A stretch of DNA of 64,000 bases from Cystobasidium ongulense. Lineage: Eukaryota; Basidiomycota; Cystobasidiomycetes; Cystobasidiales; Cystobasidiaceae. The notes beneath the pieces are model-generated. The model saw nothing but the letters and a program-made list of their open reading frames with translations. It was not told the origin of the DNA and searched no databases. The translations under genes were made by a program, and so were the position numbers. Within the stretch, counting starts at the first letter, position 1. Every line of letters starts with the position of its first letter. The stretch covers positions 502,629 to 566,628 of the forward strand of contig BQUP01000003.1 of assembly GCA_022835595.1 (NCBI GenBank), read 5' to 3'. Below are positions 21,719 to 34,822 of the stretch, one piece after another.

Positions 21719-24700
21719 ATGGCCAGCGATAGGCCAGCGTTGGTGAGTCGAGATCACTTCCGATACCCAGCTCATTCTGACGGTCCGCTTCTTCCAGCCT
21801 CTGCCTCGCAGACCATCCAGACGCGTCGTGTCGGCAAGCTCGACCGTCGCAGGACCCTCTACATCAACACCTGTTCAAACACACACCTCTCGCTCATCAG
21901 CAGCGCAGCCACACTCGTTCATTGCAAACGGGTCATCAGATAGATCCATCATTGACTCACGACGGAGCTCCTTGAGCGGACTGAGGAACAAGCGTACAAG
22001 TGACGAGTCCCATCTGATTCTCGAGCTCGATCAGCACAACAATTCCTCAATTGCGCTGAGCCCTCGCACTGCGCCTCGAAGACATCGTGTACGCTCTAGA
22101 AAGGCTTACAATGATAGCAACTTCACAAATGGAGACGCTAGTGCTACAACTTCCGGCGCTGCAGCGCTGGGAACACTACCGTCAGGAAACGCTGCTGAAA
22201 CAAGTGCTCGAAGGCGTATAGTCTCTACGCCAATACAGCACCAGCAAGTTCGACACAATAAACGAATCATCGCCGATCCTTCGTTTGCTTCAGCTTCTAC
22301 CGCATCAACGTCAGGGATACTCGGCCCAAACGGCTCGCTCATGAACCACACTAGCTCTTCTCCGCCTCAGAACAGTCATTCATATCTGCAAGGCGAATCC
22401 AACGCCACACACGAGACTATGGGGGAGACAGACGAAGAGGAAGATGAGTGTAACTCAGATAGCACATCCGGAGAAGTATCATGGGAACTAGTTGATCGAC
22501 TACGCGTGTGGCGAAACGATGCCTTGAATCAGCATCTCTATTCTACAGCCATCTTCTGGGGTAGCAAGGTACTCACAAAGACGAGAAACCCCAACGATGG
22601 ATTCTGGCTTGCCCAAGCCTACTTTGCCGCTGGCCTTTATAGCCGTGCAGAACGAGTACTCGTTGGAGGTTGGCAAGTTGAAGTAGACGACGAGGATGAA
22701 CATGCTGAACAAAACAAAGATAAAGGCAAGCAACCAGAAACCCGAGAGGAGGACATGACACTTGATGAGGATGAGGTGCCCGCACATCAGTCCGACGAAC
22801 CTCGAAGTTCCGCTACTGAGCGCGCACAAGCTTTACCGACCGCACCTAGAACAGCGGCAAGCCAAGCCTCGACTCTCAAAGGCCACGCTAGGAAAGGACA
22901 TATTACATTTGGAAAATTGCCGGACCCGAAGGAAGTACATGATCACATCATGGGGAAGAAGACGAAACAGTTACGATTGACGGATATCAGCGTTGCTTGT
23001 AGATATCTAGCAGCACAAGCCATGGTCAGACAGGAGAAGTGGAGCGCCGCAATGGAGATGCTAGGTGAAGTCAACCCTTTCAGAACCCGAAGAGCGGGTA
23101 AAGGGCGATTCTCGAATGCGAGAGATAGAGAGACCGGCGACGGAGGCATCAAAGTGAGTGGAAACAGCTGTGTCGTTCCTTTCAAAGACGCCGTTTTAAG
23201 CTTCTGTATCTCGCAGTTCGAGGCATCCATGTGCCATCTCAGAGGTTTAGTCCAGCTACACCTAAATGCAGCGGACCGAGCCAAAGAATGCTTCATGGAA
23301 GCGTTAAGCATAGACGTTAAATGTTATGATAGCTTTGACGCTCTCGTCAGCGGTAATATGATGGATGTGCATGAAGGTGCGTCATATGAGATTTCACTTC
23401 GAAAGACGCATACTGATCGTATTGGAATTGCCATAGAATGGAACTTTGTTCAAGGCCTGCTGTTCAAACAGCATACGCCGGAAGACTCCGAATTTATCAG
23501 GATGATGTATACGATACGATTGCGAAAGGTAAGTCGAATGTATTCCTGGCAACTTGGGCCAGGATCATTTAGCTGATTTATCCAACCATCCTGCCAGTTC
23601 GACCATCGGGAAGAAATGGAGCGTTGTGGTCGAGCTCTGATGGATGATTATGGGCTGTCGGAAGATCCTGATGTCCTCTTTGGACTTGCCGACGAGCTTT
23701 ACTGTGCTATGCGGTATGCTGATTGTTATCAAGTGACGAGCAAGTGAGTTTTATCGTTATGAAGGCGAAGTCATGTCATTTGAGGTTCCGCTGCTGATGC
23801 TCTCAATACGATGGCCTCTTTTTTTCTACCCTTGAAGAATTCTGGAAATGCACGACTCCCACGCCGCCGCTTTCCCTCTCCATCTAGCCTGCATGCATCA
23901 CCTTCCCAATTTGCGATCCAAGCTCTTCCTTCTAGCGCATGAATTAGTGGATCGAGAGCCAGATAGTGTTATATCATGGTATGCAGTCGGATTATGGTAC
24001 TTTTCAGGCAAGAAATGGGAAGAAAGTAGAAGATATTTCGGCAAAGGATTACTCCTAGATAACAGATTCGGACCTGCCTGGATTAGCTTTGCTCATTCTT
24101 TTGCTCTGGAAGGTGAACACGACCAAGCTATTACCGCTTATTCCACCGCGCAAAGGCACTTTCAAGGGTAAGCTCTCACTTTGATTATCCAGTCTTGCCG
24201 GGATCAAGCTGAGTGACGATCGTGGGATTATTAGGTCACATCTCCCAGTCATGTTCATTGGCATGCAGTATCTTCAGTTATCAAACATAAAGGCAGCACA
24301 TGAATATCTTGATGCTTCGTATGCAATTTGTCAAACAGACCCGCTTATATTGAATGAGATGGGTGTCGTAAATTATTACGAGGGAAAGTGAGTGTAGAGT
24401 ATTCGCACATTCGCTCTTCGAAAACATCGCAAACTGACAGCAATGCATTCCCGATAAAGCTACGAGACGGCCGTCGGCTTCCTCAATGCTGCTTTACATC
24501 AAGCCGAATCTATGCAATCCTCCCCTTCTCAATGGGCGACTACGCATCTTAATTTAGGACAGTCATACAGGAAGCTAAAAGACTATCCTAACGCAATTTC
24601 GAGCTTGAAACGAACATTAGAGTTGAATCCCCATAACGCGACTGCCCATTCAGCACTTGGTAGTTGCTACATGATGCTAGATCAGACCGAAGAAGCAATA

Positions 24701-25339
24701 CTTGCCTTTCACGAAGCGCTAGCTATACATCCAGGCGAGCCAATAACAACGCAACTTCTAAAGCTGGTCTTGCAAGACGCGGTAGACTTGCAGACAAGAG
24801 CTAAGATCAGTGCGAAACATTCGATGAAATTTTCATTGCTATCTGATGTCGTTTCGGAAGATCTGGATTTTAGAGTCAAGAAGGATGAGACTAGATTCTT
24901 TGGAAAGATGCTGAGAATTGACGAGGGTGAGATTGAAAGTGAAGCTGCTGGTACTGCTCCGCCTACTTGGGCGAAGAAGGGTAAAGTAGGTGGTGCATCA
25001 GGGATGAAGAGAACCAGACAGCCGAGTGGAGGTGCCCCAGTCCATCAGTCACAGCACGACACAACCATAGATATGGAGTCTTCGCAAGATATGTCGCTTC
25101 AACAAAGCAGTCCTAACAATGCCGTGCTTCCCTTACCGACCAGTACGGCGTCTTCTTCCACTACATATGGCTACGGAGGAGGGACCAGGCGCACTACACG
25201 AGCGAGTGCTGCTCATCACAGTACACCAGCCTGGGCGAATCGACAGCGCGTCGAGTCGGAGTTTGAAAGTCAGGGTGAGAATGCAGAGTACGAAGAGGGC
25301 ACCGAGAGGAGTTTTGCGGGTAGCGACATGGTCGACTAG
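21719..25339 (+). CDS. CUT9: Anaphase-promoting complex TPR subunit CUT9/CDC16/APC6
   Basis: Exons: 21719-21742, 21798-23153, 23217-23376, 23437-23528, 23598-23743, 23838-24167, 24235-24387, 24460-25339; about 1,046 residues. Two introns (23154-23216, 63 nt; 23377-23436, 60 nt) are stop-free multiples of three and easy to mistake for coding; GTGAGT/GTGCGT donors and family continuity ([25 protein letters not shown]) argue that they are removed. After about 190 disordered residues comes [18 protein letters not shown], where the TPR superhelix starts, then repeats such as [20 protein letters not shown] and [23 protein letters not shown]6 is a scaffold TPR subunit of the ubiquitin ligase that drives mitotic exit. 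The C-terminal 150 residues are a low-complexity tail. Confidence 0.9.
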
Positions 25340-25819
25340 TTTGCCTGAGGCTTTGTGCACTACCTGTTGTATGTAGAGGAAGCCTGGCTGTGGTACTTAA
25401 TGGTGTATATGCAGCAGTATTTTGCCACCGTCCATCACACCCATCCGCGGCGCTTCTCTGCGCAAGTTTGACCTGATTACAACGTCGTGATTCAATCTGG
25501 CAGGCGATAAGGTAAGCAGACCTGCAGTCAAGCGCATGGCTATGTGTGCACAAGGCCGTCCTCGCTGCTGATGTGCTCGTGGCCATCCAGTTCAAGCCAA
25601 GTTCCCAGCTCGCGTCGAGCTTCAGTCCACACCGCAACGGTTTCGCAAGGCACGAACGAGAGCGAGAGCTACAGCAGGCCCACACATAGTGTCTAGACCC
25701 GATATCGCACAAGCTCGCTGCAACCATACTCGCCTAGGATTCCTTCCAGCCTGAACGCCTGAAGCGCAGGTCCAGCGACCTAAGCCAGGTAGCAGGCACG
25801 CTCGAAGACGAGACGAGCC
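25340..25819. other. Intergenic region upstream of KNR4
   Basis: 480 bp between two + strand genes: 3' untranslated region of CUT9 and promoter of KNR4. Nothing specific recognised. Confidence 0.4.
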
Positions 25820-28018
25820 ATGTTCAGCGCATTCAAGAACTCTCTGTCAGTCCTGACGGGGAGCACCAGCAACGGGAGCTCTCCAGTACGCCGCGAGAGC
25901 ACTGCGTCGTATCCTGGCGACGTTGACCGCGAAGACGAAGGCGATGAGGGCGGCTATGGCCGAGCTGCAGCGCCGCGCTTTGCAGATGGTGTAGGAACAG
26001 CTGCAGCACCCACAGCGACGACGATAGGTGCGGCTGTCCCCCGTGTGAAGCACACGATGGCTCGCATACGCTCAATGATGCGCAAGCTCAACCCGGAGCT
26101 GCTCGACACGCTTTCGTACGCAGCCACGTCCAAGCAAGTGGCCGAACTCCAGAAGCTCCTCCAGGACTATGTCATTCCGAAAGATGTGCTGGATGCGTAT
26201 GCTCTCCACGATGGTCAAGACACATACAGCGTGCCTCACACAGGGCAGAATGGCGAAAATGAAGGCAACACCGGGTTCATCTACGGTTTGTGGTGGATGA
26301 GCATTGACGAGATCATAGAAGAATACATCTTTTGGCGGAGACTCGATGTCAGTAATCCCCCTTCCCCAATCGCTTCCAAGAAGCGCAATAACAACGATAG
26401 CAAAGGCAAAGGCAGGGAACAACATCACACCCATACAGCCCGAGTCCCATCCCAAGATGCCTTTCTGTTTGGATCAGAAATGGACCCTCGAACCGTCCGC
26501 GCTACAATGCGTTCGTGTCCCGGAGGATTCGTAAGGGAAGAGTACTCTCACCCTTCTTGGCTTCCTCTACTCAAAGATGGTTACGGTAATTACATTGGTA
26601 TCGATCTCGATCCTCCCACCCTTTCGGAAGACGAGAAAGGTCAGCTTGACAGCTCTCGCGCACCACCTATACTTCCGGCTCGTGGTCAAGTCATCGCATT
26701 CGGACGAGAGATTGACACTAAAACGGTATTATGGAATGGATGGGGAGATAGCAATGCGTATGATAATCTAGGGGGTGGTGGATGGGCGCGCTTCTTAGCT
26801 TCGTTCGCGGATGACTTGTCAGCTTCGTCCGCTCTACACCGCAACGATCCCTATAGACGCGATAGCACCACAAGAGGTGGTCGACAATCAGACGATGACG
26901 ATGACGATGATGCATACAGGAACTCCTCTGGCGGCAGACAAGAACAAATGGGCTCACATCGTTCAGGCACTGGATTGGAATGGATGGATGCAAGTCCTAT
27001 ATACTCAGGCTTGGGAACAATAGAAGCATTAGTAGATAGATCACGGAGAATATGGTCGAGCGTTGGAATGCCTATGCCAGTCTCTACACCTGCTCAAGAG
27101 CTTATACCGCTCCATAATGGAGATGGCCCTGCTCCTTTTGGACCAGATCAGGGACAATCCGGTAGCTTGGAGAGGAACAACAAACCTCCGCCGTTAACTT
27201 TCACGATGCCTGGAACTGGCGCAGATGCTAATAGAGAAGGCATCTCCCCTAAAAGTACACCTCAACCTATAGAGAACGGCAGAACTATCTCGAATCCGAC
27301 TTCAGCTAGCGGAAGAATTCCATACTCTGAAAGTGCAAGTACCGATATGCCACACTCTGCTGCAATTGAGGGCGGCGGCGCCCTTTCGCCTTCGGAAGCT
27401 TTCTATCCTTCTGGAGACGATCCGAGTGCATCCTCTACTGCTCTCGTACAGCCCGAGCAGGACATGAGGCCGCCGATGTCACCTGAACCGTCCCTCATCC
27501 TTTCACCACCTTCTCCTAAAGACAACGCCGAGAGGTTTGGGGCTTTCCCTTCTGCTTTGTCGCCCGTTTTACAAACAGTCGACTTGGAAGCTTCCAACCC
27601 GTCTACTCCTATAATACAACATCATAACAACTTGGCATCCCCAGGGAAGACAGTCGTCTCGCCGGGTTCTCTGGCTGACAGTTCATTGGCATCACCAGCT
27701 CGTATGTCACCAGGCCAAGCACAGCGATACGCAGAACGGCAAAATTCGCAGCAATATCAGTTTCAGCAGAGGGATCCGCCAATAGATTCAGGACGAAGAA
27801 TTTCAACTTCGTCTATAGGAAGCTTCGGAAAGTCACCAGCGTCTTCTTCCTCTGCCAGAAGATCGAAACCTCCACCACCTGCTATGCCTCTTGGTTTGCC
27901 TACTCTTGAGTTCGGAAATGGTATCTGGGAACAAAACGATACGGTCGACGGCGATACTTCAACATATGGTTACGGCAAGAATAGTTTTGAAGTCGTGGTC
28001 GATGGTCATCAGCGGTAA
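25820..28018 (+). CDS. KNR4: KNR4/SMI1-type cell-wall and morphogenesis regulator
   Basis: Single-exon model of 732 residues, the only large uninterrupted gene in the window. The conserved SMI1/KNR4 domain spans roughly residues 95-320: LLQDYVIPKDVLDAYALHDG, GLWWMSIDEIIEEY, CPGGFVREEYSHPSWLPLL and DGYGNYIGIDLDPP. The remaining 400 residues are Ser/Pro-rich and disordered. In yeast, Knr4 coordinates the cell-wall integrity kinase pathway with beta-glucan synthesis and bud emergence, largely as an intrinsically disordered hub. The acidic run DDDDDDD near residue 358 and SP/TP sites suggest kinase control (inference). It is longer than yeast Knr4 (505 residues). Confidence 0.9.
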   Translation: MFSAFKNSLSVLTGSTSNGSSPVRRESTASYPGDVDREDEGDEGGYGRAAAPRFADGVGTAAAPTATTIGAAVPRVKHTMARIRSMMRKLNPELLDTLSYAATSKQVAELQKLLQDYVIPKDVLDAYALHDGQDTYSVPHTGQNGENEGNTGFIYGLWWMSIDEIIEEYIFWRRLDVSNPPSPIASKKRNNNDSKGKGREQHHTHTARVPSQDAFLFGSEMDPRTVRATMRSCPGGFVREEYSHPSWLPLLKDGYGNYIGIDLDPPTLSEDEKGQLDSSRAPPILPARGQVIAFGREIDTKTVLWNGWGDSNAYDNLGGGGWARFLASFADDLSASSALHRNDPYRRDSTTRGGRQSDDDDDDDAYRNSSGGRQEQMGSHRSGTGLEWMDASPIYSGLGTIEALVDRSRRIWSSVGMPMPVSTPAQELIPLHNGDGPAPFGPDQGQSGSLERNNKPPPLTFTMPGTGADANREGISPKSTPQPIENGRTISNPTSASGRIPYSESASTDMPHSAAIEGGGALSPSEAFYPSGDDPSASSTALVQPEQDMRPPMSPEPSLILSPPSPKDNAERFGAFPSALSPVLQTVDLEASNPSTPIIQHHNNLASPGKTVVSPGSLADSSLASPARMSPGQAQRYAERQNSQQYQFQQRDPPIDSGRRISTSSIGSFGKSPASSSSARRSKPPPPAMPLGLPTLEFGNGIWEQNDTVDGDTSTYGYGKNSFEVVVDGHQR

Positions 28019-28373
28019 ACTGTCTAGCACCTTGCATACCAGCTCCGTTTCGGTTTCTTTGGGAGGGAAAGGTGAGCGCCTTTGTGACTAATCATACTTG
28101 CACAAGGAATAAGAGTCTGACTGTCGTTTACAATGTAGGAAGCTTTCCTCCGTCTTTGTTGTGTAGTCGTCCCAATTCGCATTTGTAGTTTATGAATGAA
28201 ATAACTTAGGCATGACTAGATCGTTTTTTAATGCAGCAGCCAGTTACGGTAGCGTCACCAAATGTCCTCGATTGCGTCTAATAATGCTCATGCAAAGATT
28301 GCCTCAGAGCATACTATATTGATTAGCTTCTCTTGTGTCCTTTGGACTGCTTTTACATCTCGTTCTATCGTTC
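28019..28373. other. Convergent 3' regions of KNR4 and TRS120
   Basis: 355 bp between two stop codons that face each other. It holds both 3' untranslated regions; nothing else recognised. Confidence 0.4.
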
Positions 28374-31300
28374 CTATGATACATTAAAGGGTATTATGCG
28401 TTCAACCCTAGCTCTAGTGCCTGATCCCATTTGGGGCTGATCGTCCACCACTTCTTCCACTAAGGCTTTTATACTGAATACACCCTTAGAGAGGAAACAG
28501 AGTGAGAACAATATAGGTCTGTCCATTTCCTCGCCGGCTGACAGCGGCTGTAGGGTTAATATTGAACTGCCATCCACGACTACATTGCGTGCGACGGGAT
28601 CGTTTCCATTGGCCTGGTAGTCTGCAAAATGATGGGGAATATGAGAGTTTTGAGGTGCTATTCTTGCTGTCATTGTAATGGAACGGGCTATAAAAAACAG
28701 GGAATCAACACTGAAAGCATCGCATTCGAAACGGTGCCAACTCACCCTTCAGGTTTTTCAGAGAGATAGAAACATCGGTGAACACCCCTTCCTGGACGCA
28801 CCATCGATCTTTGTTATCGCGCGTGCAATTCTCTTCGTTTTGCGAAACGTCAATCGTCAACGGCAGGTCGCTAAGCTTGAACGCAGATAGCATATCGTCG
28901 CTAAGGGCGAGATGTCGAAGATTGCAATCGCCAAATCTCCCCGAGTCTACCTCGCGCCAGGTTAAATGAACGCTACGAAGTATTTCCTCCCTATACCAGA
29001 AACGCTCCAATTCGGACGCAGGAAGAACGCCTTTGCCGACAACGAACTGCCTACTTGACAGTGAAGGAATAAGTTGGACGATACGTTCTTCAGACAGACG
29101 AATTTTCTTGATTGGCAGTAGCATATCTATAGTGGTATTGGGCTCGATGCGTTCTATGGCCTTTGCTCCGATCGAATCAGGTCCGGTCAAGACGGCTTCG
29201 AAGGCCTGTCTTGGTGAAAAATTCACCACTCTTAAACTCAGAAGGCAGGAAACCTCGCCGTCTAGATCCCTGACGTTGTCTTCTATTTCTCCCTCGGTTG
29301 CCGGACTTCGCCCGACACTGGTAGTACTCATATTTTGCGGATGGTGCCGTCTTGCAGCTGTAGAATTGCGAGATACCGGAAGTATATTCCATGAATGACA
29401 TCGTAGACATGGTGAGACACTAAATGCGAAAGGGATCTGAAGTTGGCGGGTGTAGAAACGGTCGATCCGAGGAGCACCAGTACTTAGAAGCAGATTGGCG
29501 TATTCAATTTGAACAGACCCTTGCGTTCTTATATATTCGGTCGAGAGTTAGTGCGTATTGCTCTCTCATGACGGGCACTACTTACAAGCCTGGCTTCCCG
29601 TAGCAGACTACCTCAAGGGAATGGGTGCCGTTGGGGCCAATGTCGATGTCGGCCTCGCCGCCTTCTGACTTCAGTACGGGCGGTTGACGCATGTCCAGTT
29701 CGAGTTCGTAGGCCATCAGGGGTGAGGTCCCTTCCCCTACGAGACGACTCCTTTGATATTTGGTCACATTGTCCTCCAGCTGTATGATCAACGAATTTAT
29801 CTGTACGTCTGAGGCATTGACCAACACTGTTCGCACAGTAGATCTGCACAACATCTGTGAGCCACCTAAAAGCCATGCTAAGTAAATCACAAAGAGGCTT
29901 ACACTTCGCCTTCGTATAAAGTTGCGAAACCGTTGGCCGGGCTTAGCCCGGTAAGACGCAGTAGTGGCTGTTTCGGTACGACCTTGCATGTCAAGAAGGT
30001 AAAGTCTGTCTCCTCGTTGTATGCCTGCATGAGTTGCTTCTTCGTGTCGTACCACGTATCTAAATCGGTTTGTTTTGAGCGGCTTTCCTCTAGGAGAAGC
30101 AACCCCATCGCTCGGACTAGCTCGTCACCTTTAGAGGCAGCATTGGTTGGAATAAGGAAATCTCTCGCGGGACAGCCAGCTAGGCGAATGTTGCAGCCCC
30201 TAATGGTGAGCTCGCCCGCTTCGACCGGGGTGCAGATAATGGTGATGCCTTGCGTACTCAAAGGCGGCAGTGTAACGGATACAGGTGGAAATGCGGCACA
30301 CTCAACGCCAGAGCCTCTGAACAGACATGAAGTTAGATCTGTATTTCCCGCGTGAGACCCTTCAGAGACTCACAAAAGCGTGATGCTGTCAATTTGGAGG
30401 GCTACCGAGTAGGGATTATACAAGCGAATGCTTATTTCACCAGGTTCGCCCTCGATTATCGTAGGAACGGCGCTATCGCCACTGCCAGCTATCTGGCTTC
30501 GCAGTACACTATGTACTAAGAGATCAGAGAAGCCTTGATTTCCTTTGGCAGCTTGTTCAGCGGCGTCGGCTTTCACAATTTGCTCCACTACGCGAAGCGG
30601 TGCCGGAAGGCTGCAGCGTGTAATCGGGAAACTTAGTCATTGGCTCAACGGCTCGGATGAGTACAGATGATCCTCACCTTAGGATTTGCATGGATAGAAG
30701 TGGATATTCAGGTCCCCAATAATTCTTGGCTTCGTTCAAGTGTGCCTTGCCTGCTTCGCTGTTCAGTCTTCTGACCTCGTCTAAGTATATTCTCTGCTCT
30801 TTCGACGCTATGGCATCCAAAGTCGAGCGTAGAGCTAAAGAAGTGAATGAAAGTGCACCTGCAACATCTGCGTCGACAATTGGTGTAAGCATATAATCAG
30901 GTTGCTTGTTGCTTATCCGTAAATGAGGGGCACACACGTACCTGGCAGGATTTCCGATAGTCGTATCGCTTCCTTTACCAACGCATACTGCAACTCCAAC
31001 CAGCCGAAGCGCTCGAATATTGTGTTTAGAAGGACAGATATGCTTTCGGACGGTAAAACGCTTGGGTTGTTCGACCCTTCTTCTAGAGTATCTGGTAATC
31101 CATAGGTTCGACAAACGCTTCGCATAATGTCAAATACCTTAGCACTGCCTTCCGCATCTCCTTTGCTCATCGCTGGCGTTGCGCCCTGAACAGCAGATGC
31201 ATCTGCGGCAAGATCCATCTCTATTGCCTGTATCTCATCTCGCGCAACATCCATCGACACGATCGCCGCTATTTCTCTCAATATTGTTGCTTTGCGCCTA

Positions 31301-33063
31301 GGCAGATGCAATGCATCGTAGACGCGTGCTATAGCCTCGAGGGCTTGTAGTCGATCATCCCTTCGCAAGCTTGAGCTACGTGATTGGGAGTACGCCAGAA
31401 GGATAGTTGCCCCTGCGTCTGATCTTGTCACGGAACCGTGCAGGGCCCGTTTGATTAAGTCAAGTGCTGAGGGTTCAGGCCATGCAGATGTGTTAGCGAT
31501 AAGCAAGTTGGCCGTGACCGCATCCCACGTATTGCCTCGGAACAGTAAAGCCAGCTGCATTCGGAGGCATCTCATACAACTTTCGATGTATAGAAAAGGG
31601 TGTATGACAGCATCGGCGTCGGATGATGCCGTGCCGAATACGAGTGCTGCACCTTGACCATCGGCGCCAATATTTGCACTCGAACGACCAGAGCCGGTAG
31701 AGCGCGTATAGAGAGACAGAGCATCGGAGTAGCGCGAAGGTAGATCCTTTGCCAGCGCGAGGTTGTTGATAGGCGAGACTAGGGTAGGATCGATTCGCGG
31801 CGCAGTGTTACTCGAAACGCTAGATCTTGGAGTTCCCATTGTACTGCCAAGCTGCTTTCGGGACGGTCAGCACAACGTTGTAGAATGGTGATATAGCATG
31901 TTTCCCTACCGGTGTGGTATAAAGCCACGATTGATAAGTCTGCGTCATAATGTTGGCTTCTATCGCTGCCGCTTGCCATGCGTAATCATTGTGCGCTCGA
32001 GCAATTATGGTGGATTCATTGTAGCTAAAGCGGCAGTCAGCGTGAGTGCGAGCAAGCTTTGCCAGCATTGGGCATGCATGCGCCGTCACTCACCTGAGCA
32101 TAGCTTCTTGATGCTTTCCAGCCAGGCAGAGCAGATCCCCTCTGAGCTTGGCTATCCGCCCTGGATGCTTCTTGCGGGCTTTTGCATCAGAGCTTTCGTT
32201 AAAACTGCCAGGCGAACCACTCAGTGGTGCAACCGAAGATGGTCGGCTCGGTGGGAGCGGCGGCAGTGGGCTATTCGAGCGGTCGAAAGATGGTGTTCCA
32301 GATACGGACAATGCCATTCTCTGCTCGCTGCTTGGCGTACTGGGCGTTGTTGCCTGCTGATATGTGGGAATAGCTGGAAAGACTAGCCTGCCCATAGGCA
32401 TCTGCACGCCTGTCTTGCTGTCTAGCGCGCCTAACTACATTGTATGAACAGAAGTGGCGTTAATGATAGACGTGGCGAGTGCAAGTCTGGCAGGAAAAAA
32501 CGTACAATTGAAGACACGCCAGCAAGCATATTAGAGGATAACTCTGCTAGAAGCGTATTGATGTAGAAGTCGAGATCGCCGACATTAGGAATGACGACGA
32601 GACCTTCTGCATTATCATTCTGATTCTCTCTTGGATTGAATGCATAACATCGACTTGCAAAGACGCTGGCGGGTGCTTCTGCAATCAGAAGTTCTCTGAA
32701 AGCTCTCGCTCCGTCTTGAAGGTCCCCATCACTATTCTGACCTGTCCATTCTGCACAATCAAGCAGGCCGACGACGCCCATGACCCGCCGACACGCTTGA
32801 TATTCGTTGAGCCATGCAAGATCCGCATCCCATGTTTCGACAAAGTTGAGGTTCAGGAACCCACGACTGGCTGGTGTTGGTGTGATCAGAGGATGGATTG
32901 ACTCTCCTGCTGTCGTTGTTGGCGGTATATCGGCCAATGCTATCTTCGAATGTCGTCGCAGCAACGCCAGCTGTCTTTCGTACTCTTTTGCGCGAATGGG
33001 CGCGACTGGCAGCACGAGCACGCGCAGCGCAAAGTGAGCGCCATACGCGTAGTCTGCCTCCAT
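28374..33063 (-). CDS. TRS120: TRAPP-II subunit TRS120/TRAPPC9
   Basis: Exons: 33063-32506, 32434-32094, 32024-31910, 31854-30942, 30867-30678, 30610-30374, 30316-29903, 29843-29586, 29527-28746, 28687-28374; 1,373 residues, close to yeast Trs120 (1,289). The N-terminus (ADYAYGAHFALRVLVLPVAP) matches the conserved family start, followed by helical solenoid segments (WLELQYALVKEAIRL, DAIASKEQRIYLDEV) and a C-terminal half rich in beta-sandwich repeats (RTVLVNASDVQINSLIIQLE). TRAPP-II is the Golgi/trans-Golgi exchange factor for Rab11/Ypt31; Trs120 is one of its specific subunits. All nine introns keep phase. ATG 33063 was chosen as the first Met of the conserved block. TEX1 lies 145 bp upstream in the same orientation. 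Confidence 0.88.
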
Positions 33064-33208
33064 TCCATTGCCTTTCGACGGCGTGGACCTGTATATTAGA
33101 GGACAAGTAACTGCATACAAGAAGGCACGAAACAGGCCTTGAGAAAGGCGATCGGCCTGGCTACACATCATTATCTCTTATTGCACACAACATAGCTACT
33201 ACTCCCCA

Positions 33209-34565
33209 TTACAGACCAAATAGTCGGACAATGCCGTACGGCTCGTCACATGCATAGGCTAGAATGGACCGGTTTGGATGCCATGCAAGGGAATTGCATG
33301 GCGCTGGCGTCGGTATTGAATGCAATGATTGGCCTGTTTCGACTTGTGACTAAATGCAAGGAAGCAGAGATTAGCAGCACTCGTAGGTGAGCGAGATTCG
33401 TGCCTTACCAAGTCGATTTTTAGATCTTCTCCCCCGCTTGCTAAAATCTCCCCGTCGGCGGAAAAGCCGACGCTTCTGATGGGCGAGCTATAGCACTCGG
33501 GTAGTCAGCGTCGAGAATGAAATAGTCGGAGTATAGATGAAACTCACTCTAGCTTGGTAAAGGTCCGAGCGCAGTACCAGTCTTTCAAATCCCACAGGCT
33601 GACTATAGCGTCTGTGCTACCGACAGCAATGTACCTTGATAGTCGGGCATCAGCGAGTCCATTAGGACCAGATACTGTAAATATAGTTTCGCTAACCTTC
33701 CTCTCGGGTCGACGTCCACACAGAAGCATGGAGCTGGATGCGCTACTACTCGATGGTACAGCTCGAGCGACGGCACTTCGTATGTTCGTATCGTTCCATC
33801 GCCCAGCAGTATGAACATGAACTCTCCTGAATTACTGAATTTGAATTCGTTGATCTATTTGTGAAGTAAGCAGTGCACGAACAGACAACGGCGAGAAGCA
33901 AAACTGGCTCAGACCCACCTCGATACTTCTTGGAGCGAGTGGTCGATTGCTCAGCTCCTCAATGACTTTCCCTGATCCAGCATCTATGAAAGTTATAACG
34001 TCCTTGCGGTCACCAATGACTACATATTTGCCGTCTGGTGATATCGTCAAATTGATGTTCTGCCCAGTTGTCTGAATGACTTGCGTTGCTTTGCCTTGCC
34101 GAATGTCCCAAAAGCGAACCGTCGAGTCGGTCGATGCTGTGACTAGTCTCTCTGGATTTGTAGGATCCCACCGCAGCTGGTCGACGCCTCCTGTATGGCC
34201 TTTTAGCTCGGTTGACTTGCCGAAGTCGGTTCTTTCCGGTGTCCATATACGCTGAAAGGACCAAGGTAAGCTCTATGCGCATGATTCCACGGAAAATGGA
34301 ACTCACAAGTGTCTTGTCAGCCGAGCCACTTGCTAACCGCTTGCCTGTGGTATGGTACATTCGCCGTGAACATCAGATCAACTGGCATTTAGGTCGCGAC
34401 TGATATTCCGTACCATCACAACTCCAGTCAAGCGTGAAGATCTAGGAGAATATCAGCATGGGAGAGTGGTCTACGAGGCAAGCTTCGCACACACACCTTA
34501 TCACGATGTCCACGAAGTTGCCGACTCGCAGGCCAGTTCTTGATATTCGACAGCGACGTTGACAT
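33209..34565 (-). CDS. TEX1: THO/TREX subunit TEX1/THOC3 (WD40)
   Basis: Exons: 34565-34497, 34441-34414, 34344-34307, 34251-33919, 33854-33697, 33634-33548, 33487-33409, 33349-33209; 310 residues. The protein is a seven-bladed WD40 propeller: LRGHRDK ... IFTLDWSCDGKRLASGSADK, LKGHTGGVDQLRWDPTNPER ... DSTVRFWDI, NLTISPDGKYVVIGDRKD, FKFSNSGEFMFILLGDGTI, IAVGSTDAIVSLWDL, IRSVGFSADGEILASGGED and SLAWHPNRSILAYACDE. This order and length match THOC3/Tex1, which couples transcription to mRNA export. It starts 257 bp from the divergent aminopeptidase gene. Confidence 0.9.
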
Positions 34566-34822
34566 AACGTCGTCTCAAGCCGCAACGGGGACAGGCAGGA
34601 GCCGATACGCACTGTCTTCCGTATTCAGCTTCAGACACAGACACACCGAAAAACGAGCATAGAATCTTGTAGGTGTCCAGATTGTGCTAATGCAAAGCTG
34701 CACACTTTCCAAAGTCTCGATCACGACCTCGTCGACCACACCCAGTTAATGTCCGAAGGGCACCCCACTGTATGCTTTTGTCCATCCCAGCCGCGACCTT
34801 CTGCACAACCAGAGCTCCCGAC

